NCBI GenBank assembly: GCA_017163975.1 | Contig: JAFFSR010000363.1 | Location: forward strand, 524,001 to 588,000 | DNA from: Anastatus disparis | Taxonomy: Eukaryota > Arthropoda > Insecta > Hymenoptera > Eupelmidae | Reading direction: 5' to 3' | Length of the DNA stretch: 64,000 nucleotides | In this document: one piece after another, positions 12,746 through 23,941 of the stretch | How positions within the stretch are numbered: the stretch's first letter is position 1 | How the letters are laid out: the number at the start of each line of letters is the position of its first letter | Position numbers and translations under genes: made by a program | Notes under the pieces: model-generated | Told to the model about the DNA's origin: nothing | The model's database searches: none | Seen by the model: the letters and a program-made list of their open reading frames with translations, nothing else

Positions 12746-13430
12746 TCTTCAAAAATAAAATTTTTTTTCAATTATAAATTAATAATTTTAATTATAAATT
12801 ATTAAGTATTTATACTACAATTGAGGTACACAATTAAATGTTTTATTGTAATTTATAATATTTAACTTTTCAATTTAACATTTTGATGTGGAAAAAAAAT
12901 TTTATCTTAAAGGTAGTTTCATTGTATAAATTAAAATTATTGATTATTAATTAATTGACTAGCAAAAAATACCTCGCTCCTAACGTCGCTCGGTTGAATT
13001 TTCATATATTGTATTATTATGTATAAATTAGCCAATTTTAAAATAAAATAGCATTGCCGCGACTTATGAATTTTGATATTCTAGTTTTGTACTAAATTAA
13101 ATTTTTATATTTCATATAAAAGATTAATTAAAGTTACAATGTGCATAAAAATTGTTTAAATACAAATTATATCATGATGAATTAAGAATTTGTTCTATTA
13201 AATTGCATTAGAATCAATGAACAAATATAATAGGAATTCATTTTTTTAATCACGTGTTTCAATCACGAACCATGAAAAAATCGAAAACGGTATTTGACGT
13301 TTACTAGAACTAACGACTGCACGGAGAAAGGGAAGTTTTGTTAAAATAGGTTCTAAATCAAGTATATCTAATTTATGTACTAAGGTACTTAAAAAAAGAG
13401 TGGCGACATAATTTCAAGTACACGGAAAAA
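12746..13430. other. AT-rich repeat-derived stretch without a gene
   Basis: Contains a CTCCTAACGTCGCTCGGTTG block near 12978 that recurs near 15037 (CTCCTAACGTCGCTTGGTTG), so it is part of another dispersed repeat. No coding or RNA feature is seen. Confidence 0.5.
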
Positions 13431-14521
13431 GGAAAATACCTGAAAAGAATGTACTAATTTGAGTCAGTACTAGAAAGAATATTACTAGTCGTTTTTTAAT
13501 TGATACTCAGTATATATTTTAAAACGACCTATATAAGTACATTTTTTAACGCGACTCGTCCCAAGAATTGTGTGGTATAGTACCGAATTTTTCCGTACTA
13601 CGGGACTACATTATCTTTTACTAACATAGTACCTATACAATATTTACTGCGGCGCTGTCGAATATGAAACTTCAATACAGCTAATTTATCATAATGTAAA
13701 AACCATTAAATTGTATATAAATTTTTAGCAATCAATAAATATAATATCGATCATATAATATGTAAAAATTTCAAACTACTAATTATTAATTTTAAACTTG
13801 AGTTGATTATTATAAACGGGAAAAAGCAGATGAATTTTTTTGCTACAATAAAGAAATTTGTAAGATTAAGCTTGAGTGCGGACAACTCATGAAATCCACC
13901 GAGATGCTATACATAAAAAGTTATATACAAACTTACGATGTATAGTATTTCGAGGTTAGGTTTGTCAAGCTTGATCTAACTTTCAATCTAAGTTTATAAA
14001 AGAAATAAATTCAAATGACTTTTTATTTTAACAAAAATGATTGTACTAACATAGCTATAGTGCGGATAAGTTAGAATATTTGTTTGATTAATGAATTTAA
14101 AAAGATGTCAACAAAATAAAAAAAGCAAAAATCGATTCTAACAGCTCTGACATCCTGTTAAGTTGAAAATTAATTATTAGTAATTTAAAAGGGTTGTATA
14201 TTATAAAAATGATTTTAGAATCATCAATTTTTAATTCTAGTATGGGAAAATCAGTTCTATATATAGCAATTATATTCTCTGCAAAATTTTACCCCTGGAT
14301 CGGATAGGTGAAATATCAGTCCTAGTACCGAAAAAATAGGTACTACGTAGCGGAAATTCATGCACTCAGTTCGTAATATAGTTATGCCAGCATTAGTAGT
14401 TAAAATTTGAAGTATAGTATTGATTAAAATTATACTATTACATTTTTTTTCAATACTTTATCACAGAAATAATACATACTACGTGTAGTATTGATTTTAA
14501 TGGTATTTACCTTTTTCCGTG
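13431..14521. mobile_element. TA-flanked element with CACGGAAAAAGG ends
   Basis: Ends are CACGGAAAAAGGAAAATACC and GGTATTTACCTTTTTCCGTG, a 20 bp inverted repeat with one mismatch, flanked by TA at 13429-13430 and 14522-14523. It is 1091 bp long and AT-rich, without a transposase ORF. A similar GCACGGAGAAAGGGAAG piece lies just upstream at 13318 and may be a remnant of a related end. Confidence 0.65.
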
Positions 14522-14523
14522 TA

Positions 14524-14891
14524 GTACTATAGCTTGAATTTTAGGGACCAATGTTGGTACCATTATATTATGAAGTAAAAGCGTAAATTTGCGATGCTTT
14601 GTGTCTTTTTTTGTAACTAAGACTAATATTTCACCTACTTGATTCAAAGGCAATATTTCGCAGGAAATGTAATTATTAATCTCTTTCCGGGCGGCTTTTC
14701 CTGTTACTAAAATTAAAAATTATTAAATATAGAATTATTGACATAATATATAACACTTTAAAACAACTAATAATTAATATTTTAATTCGTGATATTTAAG
14801 GAATAAAACGATACATGTTTATCTTCCATATTCCGTTTTAAAATAGTTACTTTTGAATTTTTAAATAATTATTAGTAATTTAAAATTCATG

Positions 14892-14945
<54 letters not shown>

Positions 14946-15860
14946 GATTTACATTATATTTATCAACTGTTGAAAATTGTTACACAATTTAATGGGTTTT
15001 ACGTTGATAGGTATTAATTATATTGAAGTTTTTCGCTCCTAACGTCGCTTGGTTGAATTTTCTTTTATTATATTATTATGTATAAATGACTAATTTTAAG
15101 TAAATAAGAATTAATTAATTAAAGTTAATTTTGTGTACTGAATAAAATTAAAAATAATTTGATGAAACATAATATAAAAATATATGTACACATGTGCTTA
15201 AAGTAAAAAAGCGTATAATTTATTTCATCAAGTGACTATTTCTGAATCTACTTCCATAAGAAAAACAAAAATAGTACGATATTTGATATAAATAAACTGC
15301 GAACTTGGAACTGAGTAACAACTATAATTTCCAGACCTTAATATATGACCATGAGTTTAAATTATAAAATTAATTTTTACGTGAAACATGCTTAAAAAAA
15401 ATTCTGTGTTTATTTCTAATAAAAATATCTTCACAAATGTATTTTATATACATACGGAATTTAAATTAAAAAACAATAAGATTAAAATACACATTTTTGG
15501 TTAATTTTAAATTTGAACATTTCAGAATAATGAAATAACTATTTGCAATTACTTAACGATTCTTTTTGCATCCAATATAAAATTTTAATGAGATACAAAT
15601 ATTACAAAGTGTATGTATCACAAGTAAGGTTTGCATATCATAAAAATTATAATTTTTAGAAAATTCTTGATATTAATAAATTATTAATTTAAATAATTAA
15701 ATATTTTTGCATTGATGACAAGTGACCTTTCAAATATAGTTAAAATAATACTGTAAATGTCAATCAAATAACATTTTCATCAAAATAAATTTTAACGCTA
15801 TAATTGTTAAAATAAATATTTTTATTTAACTACAATCAATTGTAATAATTATTTCTTCAA
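14524..15860. other. AT-rich region with AT microsatellite, no gene seen
   Basis: Includes a long (AT)n tract at about 14891-14945 and a dispersed CTCCTAACGTCGCTTGGTTG block near 15037. The rest is low-complexity AT-rich sequence with stops in all frames. Confidence 0.5.
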
Positions 15861-16246
15861 CAGCAGGCCGGAGTAGAACCTGATACCGACCGAGTAACAA
15901 TTGAGTTGTTTGTTATTTACTCAAGTATTAATCGGTGTATCTTTAAAATAAAGGTTGAGCGCAATAGATATTATTATTATGAACATCTATGCACAAAAAA
16001 AAAAAAAATCTACCGATTTGTTTTCGAGAAAAGTAAGGAACGCCGAAGTAAAAGATTATGTTTATAATATTTTCGCGTTCCTTACTTTTCTCAAAAACAA
16101 AGCGATAGATTTTTTTTTTCTTGTGCATAAATATTTGTAATAATAATATCTATTGCGCTCGACCTTTAATTTGCAGATACACCGATTAGTACTTGAGTAA
16201 ATAACAAAAATGCCAATTAGACAAGGACAGCGAATCCGGCCTGCTC
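15861..16246. mobile_element. TTAA-type foldback MITE
   Basis: Left end CAGCAGGCCGG after TCAA (15857-15860), right end CCGGCCTGCTC before TTAA (16247-16250). The arms pair over nearly the whole length, including AATAGATATTATTATTATGA near 15964 and its complement near 16145. The overlapping 61-codon ORFs on both strands are palindrome artefacts. Confidence 0.7.
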
Positions 16247-16250
16247 TTAA

Positions 16251-17138
16251 TATATATATTAAAAAAATAATAATTTTATTTGATGAACAGTTATATAAAT
16301 ATTATATATTTATAATTGTATGACTAAATTTATTAAATTTAAATTTTATTCAGTTATCATTCAGAGAATAAAGTATTTAAATTAGTTTTGATGAAAATAT
16401 ATTATTCAAAAAGTTACTTTTTAACAATTTTTTATAAATAACATACATTTAACCTTAATTACGTTTTCATTTGTACACATGTTAGTATTTAAATAATTTG
16501 TCATTTACATAAAAATTGTTAACAATTAAATATATTAAACCTACATTTTAATATATTAAAATTATATTTACCTTAATTACATTTCTATTTGTACACGTGT
16601 TTGTATTTAAATGAATTGTCATTTAAATAAAAATTGTTAACAATTAAATATATTAAAATTCATTTCATTAAAGCAATAATATTTTTAATAAGAGAAACAT
16701 ATTAATTTTTAAAATACATCAAATTACCTTATTTGAAAAATTATCATCACATGATATAAAAATTTTTTTTTTTAATATCGTTTGAACATAATTCTTATCA
16801 AATACACTTTAAAAAAAATATTTATTTGATATTGAATTTTTTTTAATAGTCAATTATAAAGATAGGAAAATATATGAAATATAAATAATTTTTTCTTATT
16901 ATGTCTATAATTATGAACTTATATTTATGAACTGTCTCGATAGAAGTGAAATTTCCCCTAAAAAAGTAAACATTTCAAAAGAAAATTTACTTATTATTTG
17001 CGAAACACTTATTATAAATGCGGAAAAAAATAATATTCTGTAATATCACTTAAAAATTTGTATTAAATATGATCATTGAAAGTACAATTATTTTATTACG
17101 TTGAATTTGTTGTCAAAGTTTGATTATGTTTCACTATG
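16251..17138. other. AT-rich stretch, no gene seen
   Basis: Low-complexity sequence with a partial duplication: TGTTAACAATTAAATATATTAAA occurs near 16517 and again near 16636, preceded in both by related text. No ORF or RNA feature is supported. Confidence 0.5.
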
Positions 17139-17298
17139 AGAAGATATAAAAATTAACTGTCATATTTAACTGATGTCTTTCCATTCTATTTCTGAATTTC
17201 TATAAAAGGAATGTATTAACTTGTACACAGTAAAAAATTTTTCGAAACTTTACATCGCTGAGCATGGTAAGTATCGGGACCCTTGCTGAGCGTGTTAA

Positions 17299-17653
17299 GG
17301 GCAGGCTGAGGGCTGCTATTTTTTTCCTTAACAGGAAAAAAATAGCAGCCCCCGCTAGATATTAATATAATGAGTAAATTTTATAATCATAATGATTTAA
17401 TTTCATCCCGTGATTTTTAAGTATGATTTGACCTACCAAAATTTTATAAAAGAAGATAGATTGTATTTACGTCAGTTCGTAGGTCGAATCATACTCAAAA
17501 ATTACGGGATAAAATTATTTCATTACGATTATAAAATTTACTTATTATATTAATATTTAGCGGGGGCTACTATTCTTTTCTTATTAAAACTGGTGGTGTT
17601 CATATAAAAGATGAAAAACACTATTAGACAGAGACAGATAGTTCGGCATCCTC
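17299..17653. mobile_element. Foldback with TTAA at both edges
   Basis: Bounded by TTAA at 17295-17298 and 17654-17657. The body is a long inverted repeat: AATTTTATAATCATAATGAT near 17371 pairs with sequence near 17525. A perfect local hairpin (GCTGCTATTTTTTTCC and complement) sits at its left edge. The terminal bases do not match well, so the exact ends are uncertain. Confidence 0.45.
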
Positions 17654-17805
17654 TTAATACACATGAAAACCGGTAAAATTACATGATACATCGTTGCTTA
17701 CCTACATTCGATATAATTTAATAAAAAATATACGTTGAACGTTTATTACTCATGACACCATGAAATTTGAAAAGATTATTTAATAACTTTATGTTAATCA
17801 ATTAA

Positions 17806-18186
17806 GAGGAGGTCACGTATCTCTGTCCTTTTCTAATCAAAGGATTGAGTTTTTTACAGAAATTAATAATTTTAGCAAAAAATGAAGAGAAAGCCGCATC
17901 TCGTATCAAAAAAAGTAATATTTTCTTTGATAAGAAAGAATTAATTTTATTGCTTCGTTTTTAAGAAAACCTTGAAAAACTTAAATCATAGAGGTTAGGG
18001 TGGACAATTTGGTTTTTCAAGGTTTTCTTGAGAACGAAGCAATAAAATTAATTTTTTCTTATCAAAGAAAACATTGCTTTTTTCGATACAAGATGCGGCT
18101 TTCTCTTCATTTTTTGCTAAAATTATTAGTTTTTGTGAAAAAATCATTTCTTTGATTAGAAAAGGACAGAGATACGCGACCTCCTC
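17806..18186. mobile_element. TTAA MITE, family M2 (copy 1)
   Basis: Flanked by TTAA at 17802-17805 and 18187-18190. Ends are GAGGAGGTCACGTATCTC and AGATACGCGACCTCCTC; the body is a foldback centred near 18000. Copies 2 and 3 are at 43449-43820 and 62437-62816, with closely similar length (372-381 bp). Confidence 0.85.
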
Positions 18187-18843
18187 TTAATAAGACTAAA
18201 ATATTCCTTATTGTGTTTAAAATGTGTTTCTATTGTCGCGAAAGTTCACGTATGTCATGTATTTTCACCGGACAGCCATGTTAATATTGACTATATCATT
18301 ATACTGCTAAACACAGGGAAAATACCGCGATCATAGTAGGACCCACGCTCAGCGATGTAAAGTTACATAAAAATGTAACTTCACATCGCTAAAACATATA
18401 ATTATTTACAGAGAACTGGTATAGTTACCAGAAAATTTTTCAAAGTGTAGTATTATACCATGATGATTATTTATTTAAATTTTCAAATTATTTTAATCAT
18501 TAGTTTTCAAGATATTTAGATTTCTGATTCCAAATAGAAAAATATTAGTAAATAATATTGGAACCCAAACTCCTCAATAATTAATGAATGGATTTATTTA
18601 AAAATTTAACTGAATAATCTTCGCGATACATATATGTTAATGCATCTCTTCATTTAAAATTTTGAAATACAATGGGAATATAGTCAATATTTATCGGCGC
18701 AAGTGTACTGTCCATTTTATATCTCCTTAAATAATATATATTTATAAAATTTACATAATATTTTATAGAAACTATTAAAATGATAATCATATATGCAATA
18801 TTATTTTAAACCATGAATAAAAAGTTTAAAAAATTATTATTAA

Positions 18844-19141
18844 CCCTTTCAGAACGGAATTATTATTTCATCATGAAAAGTTCTGATAACCATTTAGCGA
18901 TGATAAGTGTTCATTTATTAAGCAATTTTTGCGATAAAAAAATTTTTTTTTTTTTTCTTTTCAAGTTTTCTCAGTTTTTATCAAAGATATAATAACTTAG
19001 GCCCTCAGTTTGAGATCGGAAATAGTCCACTTCAATCTAATACACATGTTTTTTTTACAAAAATTGAAGCCACTTTTGCACAATTTTAAAAAAACCAAAA
19101 AATGTCAATGTACATTGTAATGTACACTGGTTCTGAAAGGG
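18844..19141. mobile_element. piggyBac-like MITE with CCCTTTCAGAAC ends
   Basis: Flanked by TTAA at 18840-18843 and 19142-19145. Ends CCCTTTCAGAACGG and GGTTCTGAAAGGG form the inverted repeat. The CCCTTT terminus and TTAA target suit the piggyBac superfamily. 298 bp, no ORF. Confidence 0.75.
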
Positions 19142-19145
19142 TTAA

Positions 19146-19771
19146 GGAGGTACCTTCGCTCTAGTATGACAGAACAGATTTGGTCAAAACTATGCAAAAT
19201 TGTTTGTTTTTATGTCTAAAATGCACATATAAAATTTCATGAAGATTCGTTATCTCGTCAATGAGAAATTAGAATAATTATACAACATTGGTTCTTATGG
19301 GGAAACGTTAATATTGTAGTTGATCTTAAAATTTACAAAACAGAATAAAATGAAATTTTTTGAGGATAAACATAATATTACTGGCAACTTATAAAATAAT
19401 TTTCAGAAACTTTCATTACTTTTACACGGAAATATAAATGAATAAATTATTCATTTATGTACAAATCTAGTTACTTTTATCGTACATAGCGAATGGTGAC
19501 AAAAACACACCATAACCTCAAATTTTCAAATTTCGTAAATAGAGCATGTAAATGATTTGGACAGTAAAAATGATGATCTTAACTCTTTAATTAATTTTAA
19601 TTTTTTAGTTTAAAATAAAAATTATTTTTTTTTTATATTGATGCTAATTCCATCGAGTATGTGAAAATCACCATACAAAACATATATTCTTGGGGAGGGG
19701 AGATATCTAGTAACTTTTAATCAAATAAGCATATTGAAAATTTGACTTGAGTAATGGACGAAAGTACCTCC
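19146..19771. mobile_element. TTAA MITE sharing a target site with its neighbour
   Basis: Ends GGAGGTACCTTCGCTC and GACGAAAGTACCTCC, flanked by the shared TTAA 19142-19145 and TTAA 19772-19775. 626 bp and AT-rich, no transposase ORF. Confidence 0.75.
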
Positions 19772-19775
19772 TTAA

Positions 19776-20028
19776 GTGATAACTTATAAATAGTTATATT
19801 ATTTCATTACATACATTTCCAACTTGAATAATTATCTTCATGTTAAAACTAAATTTAATTAGCATTCAATACCACAAGTTATTTAAAAAATTTATCATTT
19901 TTCAAAGTTATTAAAAAGTTATTTATAAAAAGTATTCCCATATCAAAATTTCAAAAGTCTATTAATTTAATTTCTTATTCTTTACATTAGAGAATTAGTT
20001 TTGATATGTAAATTTTCTTGTGATATGC

Positions 20029-20087
<59 letters not shown>

Positions 20088-21205
20088 CTTATGGTAAAAT
20101 ATTTCATCACCTTGTATGAAAATTATTTTTTAAAGTAGAATAATACTGCGAATAAACAAATGATTATAAAAAAATATTGAAAACTGTAAATAACAATGGA
20201 AAAGCGTTAGGCTGGAGATAAATAATGATTGTTTATTATCATTTATACATTTTTAAATGTAGATACTGCAAATATCCGTAAATAACCGTAAATAAATTGA
20301 AGAATACAATTATTAGAAATAACTCAAAATAATTTTCATTTTAGTTCTTTTTACAACAAACTTTTTTTAATGAATAAATATATATATATATATATATATA
20401 CTAGGGGGGGGGGTTCCCCCCTGCTCACGCTGCTCGCCAACCCCTGCGCATATTTACATTAATGAAAACATCAGTCAGTAATGAAATTTGTACTGACAAA
20501 AATTATTATAAAATTTAATAATAATTATATATTTGCTCAGACAGATTTCCACATCACCCGAAGAGGTACTGTCAATAATACCTTACAATTAATAATTTAT
20601 AATATAAATTAAATAATAAAAAATGTATGGTATTACGGCGCGTTGGTTTTTTTTTGTTTTATTTAAAATAATTATATAAAATCAATCATAATAATTTCAA
20701 GTTATTTTAAGACATGTTAAAATTAATCAAAATTATTCTTTTTTTTTATATAGTTATTTAAAATAAAACCATAGTTACCTTCGCCTGTAGCCCTACACAA
20801 CCACGAGAGTCTATATTTCTTCCTCCTTATACCACAGACTCTATTTACAATCCATCCTCCACCATCAGTATTACATATTTAAACAAAGTTTTAAAAGTCA
20901 TTTTATTATTTGTACAATTTGTTATCATATTATTGTTATATAACAATTTTCCAATTAATATTTATCTCTTTTAAATCTTTCTTTAAGTATGTTTATTAGA
21001 ATAATTATTATAGCTTGATATTTTTCAATTAAATATTATTGTAACATGTCTTACAATAATATAGAACAGAAATTTTTTTTATTATAATTATTCTGAATTT
21101 AAAGTTTAATATCTGATTGAATTCTATGTTTTTTAATATTATTATTATTAAAAATTTTCCAATTATTTATCATATTTGAATATTAATTATTATTATTTTT
21201 TTTTA
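19776..21205. other. AT-rich intervening region with microsatellites
   Basis: Holds (AT)n at about 20032-20085 and 20377-20400. The latter is followed by a GC-rich patch at 20402-20450 with a run of ten G and then six C. No gene or element end is supported. Confidence 0.5.
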
Positions 21206-21210
21206 AATAT

Positions 21211-21454
21211 TGTTGAAAATATACACACTCATACTAGGTGTCGCCACCTATTGAGAATATTTTAGTAGACAGTTGAAGAGAATCAAGTTGCGTCTCGTCG
21301 TCGTTCAGTTCAGTTCAAGTCCGTCTGTTAAAGCCAGAACTTGTATTTCATTATTAGTATAGAGAGATCATTTAATTAAGTTATTCTTATATTGATTAAA
21401 TAAATACTTTTCATTTAATAAAAATTGTGCTTTGCTTTTATTAATTATTTAACA
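21211..21454 (+). repeat. 5' LTR of the copia element
   Basis: 244 bp, TG...CA ended, matching the 3' LTR base for base in my comparison. It should contain promoter and polyadenylation signals; AATAAA-like AATAAATAC lies near 21399. Confidence 0.9.
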
Positions 21455-21470
21455 GGTTATGAGCCCAGAG
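21455..21470 (+). promoter_or_regulatory. Primer-binding site, initiator-tRNA type
   Basis: GGTTATGAGCCCAGAG follows the LTR directly. It complements the anticodon stem-loop region of initiator tRNA-Met with about one mismatch (family form GGTTATGGGCCCAG). Copia elements prime from an internally cleaved half-tRNA at this place. Confidence 0.75.
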
Positions 21471-23900
21471 TGCTTTTAACTGCGCGTTTTATTTAATAAA
21501 ATTGAGAAAGAGGTTTGTGTGGTTTGGAGCGTGCGTCAGTCTGTTTGGTGAATTGTTTTATTGTTCTTTATCTCCTGGTGGAAGCGTCAGAGATGGCGAG
21601 TCAAGGAACAAATGAAAAAAAAGACAGAGCGAAGGACAGCAGAGGGAGAAAAAGGAGTTGACTCCGGGTAAGAATTTTACTTTATTCTCTCTCAATTCTA
21701 TAAGACAGTAATGGCGTCGCAAGCACGCTTATAGAAAGAAAGAAAAGGACAGAGAATAGATAGCGTCGTGCGTTAGTCTATAGAGAGAGAGAGTGAGAGA
21801 GAAATAAAATAAGTCGCCATGTTTGGTGAAATGACATAATGTGTATCAGTATGACAGATTTATGCGTGCATAAGAAAATTTTGTATGCTTTGTATGTGTG
21901 TATGTATGTATATAGAATGAGAGAAGAGACCATGCACGCACAAAATAAAATTGATAGACTAAATAAACGACAACACGTAGTGAAAAAGGTTTTTTTTACG
22001 TATGAACGTATTATGTGTGTGTATATATATATGTGTGTGTGTATATATATATATATGTGTGTGTGTATATATATATGTATGTATAGTGAATGGACGCCAG
22101 GGATCTGAACATATTTATGACGGTATAGACGGAAATAAATGAGAACTGGTTAAAAACTAATATTTGCAAAAAGTGCCGCTTAGATTTGGTTAGATTTCGC
22201 TATAATTAAAAATAAATGTAAAAACGGACGCGTTTTTATGTTGAAATACTAAGTATGATTGCTTGAAGGAAGAAAGGCATTGGCCTGACTTCTGCAAACT
22301 GAAAGAGAATAATGCACACAAACATGGCGGTCATAGGCCCAAGTCGAGTTGATGAAAAGACATCGACGCCGTGTACAATAAAAAGACCGTGAAGACGTGC
22401 GCGCGCAATTAGAAAAAGACAGAAAGACGGTGACTGCTAAAAGGCGAGAATAAACTCGCAGGTATATACATATACATATGTACGTATAACATGGTTATAG
22501 CATAAAGAAAAGAGACAGCATATAAGTGTGATCGTATATGTATAGGAATGTGCGCGTCGTCGCGATAAAAATGACAGATTAAGAAAGAGACAGAATTAGT
22601 GAAGCGAAACGAACTAAATCAAAGCAGACAAAAATAAAGTTTACGTAAATGTATACAAAAGACCGATTAAAAAAAAAAGACAGAAAAGAACGACTTTAAG
22701 AAAAATATATTTAAGAATATTTAATTAATTGAAATTATCATTATACAGAGGAAAGAAGTTTATTGCAACTTCACAAAACATCCTCATGAGAATATGTATA
22801 TGACAGTTGTTGAAGGCAGCATTGTATTCAAAATTATGACAGATTGAATACAAATTAGATAATGAATAATGACTATTTCAAATTAAAAATTTTATTTTAT
22901 CAAGCTTGAACGTACGTATATAAAAATATTTTTTAATAAATATATCCATGGTTTTAAAAAAAAAAATAATATTGATCGATCATAGTTGCTGCTTTCACAT
23001 ACATAATAATACTTGTGTTCAGTATATTGTGTATGGGAATAATAGCACATATGTATAATTATAAATATAAAAATATACATAAATAACTGGCAAATTTGAT
23101 TAATTTGACATTGCTTGTGTTCGGCATGTTAGATTGATTCTCTTAAATTGTCATAAATATGAATGACCTAATATTGCTTGTGTTCGGCATACTAGGTTGA
23201 TTCACTTTATTTTTATAGATATATTGAGCTTGAAGGGCTTGTGTTCGGTCTATTAAGCTCATAATATATATATATATATATAATTAACTCTAACGTAAAT
23301 TTTCTAGTTTTGCTTGTGTTCGGCAAAATTATATGAATTTTATTTATATTGGTTTACTATTCCTTTATAGTTGACAAGTACGTTATGAGTAAAGATTTTG
23401 ACCTGGTGATAAGGACAGTCACAGAGATGAAGACAGAGTGAAGACAGATTATATATGCCCTATTGTACGACAGGTGGCCACACTATGACTGATAAGAAAG
23501 AGAGAAAAGACAGAATTAACGACAGCAATGAGACTGAGAAGACGGAGGGGCTATATAACGAGACAGAACAGAAAGTAGAATAAAGTGACGGTTTTGAAGA
23601 CGGCTCTGTGAAAACTGTAGTTAAAGTAACTGCAGGAGGTCAAATAGCGACAGATAAGGAAAGACAAAAACAAATCAAAGGTTTGACAGCAAAATTGAAT
23701 GATGTATTGGAAAAATAAGTATACGACGGAAAATACAGATGAAAATAAGAACGAAGACGGAGCTAAAGACAGAGAAGAGCGTATGGGATTACAATACGAT
23801 TGAAACGACAGAAATAAAGATAGAGACAGAAAACAGAATGAATGAAATGACTGAATCAAAATTGTCAGGTAAAGTCAAATAAAAAGTTTAAAAAAAAAAA
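21471..23900 (+). other. Long leader of the copia element
   Basis: Non-coding for most of its length. It holds a short ORF at 21593 (MASQGTNEKKDRAKD..., 22 codons, then TGA) followed by a splice-donor-like GGTAAGA near 21667, a GT/TA simple repeat at about 22016-22083, and a tandem array at 23111-23325. GACAG pentamers are very frequent, e.g. starting at 23414, 23432 and 23443. Confidence 0.5.
23111..23325 (+). repeat. Tandem array of a TTGCTTGTGTTCGGCA motif
   Basis: The 16-mer occurs at 23111-23126, 23174-23189, 23235-23250 (variant GGGCTTGTGTTCGGTC) and 23310-23325, with a weaker relative (ACTTGTGTTCAGTA) at 23011. Spacing is 63, 61 and 75 bp. The first two are followed by related text (TTAGATTGATTC and TAGGTTGATTC), so these are about 62 bp degenerate tandem units in which the 16-mer is the best-kept part. 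Confidence 0.7.
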
Positions 23901-23941
23901 AAAATTTATAAATAAATATTTCGTTGTTTTGTCAATAAAAT

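Larger units (their letters stand above)
17226..18447. mobile_element. TA-flanked foldback inserted in an M1 MITE
   Basis: Ends CACAGTAAAAAATTTT and AAAATTTTTCAAAGTG, flanked by TA at 17224-17225 and 18448-18449. Inner arms carry ACTTTACATCGCTGAGC at about 17248 and its complement near 18350. Two further insertions lie inside, at about 17299-17653 and 17806-18186. Confidence 0.6.
17139..18726. mobile_element. TTAA MITE, family M1 (degraded copy 2), interrupted
   Basis: The right part (18448-18726, ending CCATTTTATATCTCC before TTAA 18727-18730) and a degraded left part (about 17139-17225) align with the copy at 8371-8745. They are separated by a TA-flanked element at the point where the family reads CTTGTAGTAT. 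The left end is weak and its TTAA is not preserved. Confidence 0.5.

Noticed and set aside
15943..16140. 61-codon ORFs on both strands
   Set aside because: They mirror each other because the MITE is a palindrome.
20402..20450. GC-rich patch with runs of G and C, considered as an element terminus
   Set aside because: No matching partner, target duplication or Helitron end nearby.
21839..22108. 89-codon ORF in the copia leader
   Set aside because: Its C-terminal half is a translated GT/TA simple repeat; no similarity to gag.
23111..23325. Regularly spaced repeats that could suggest a CRISPR array
   Set aside because: Repeats are short and imperfect, spacers are decayed tandem units, the context is a copia leader in a eukaryotic genome, and no cas-like gene is present.
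23551..23859. 102-codon minus-strand ORF
   Set aside because: It is the complement of GACAGA-rich leader sequence with no family motif.
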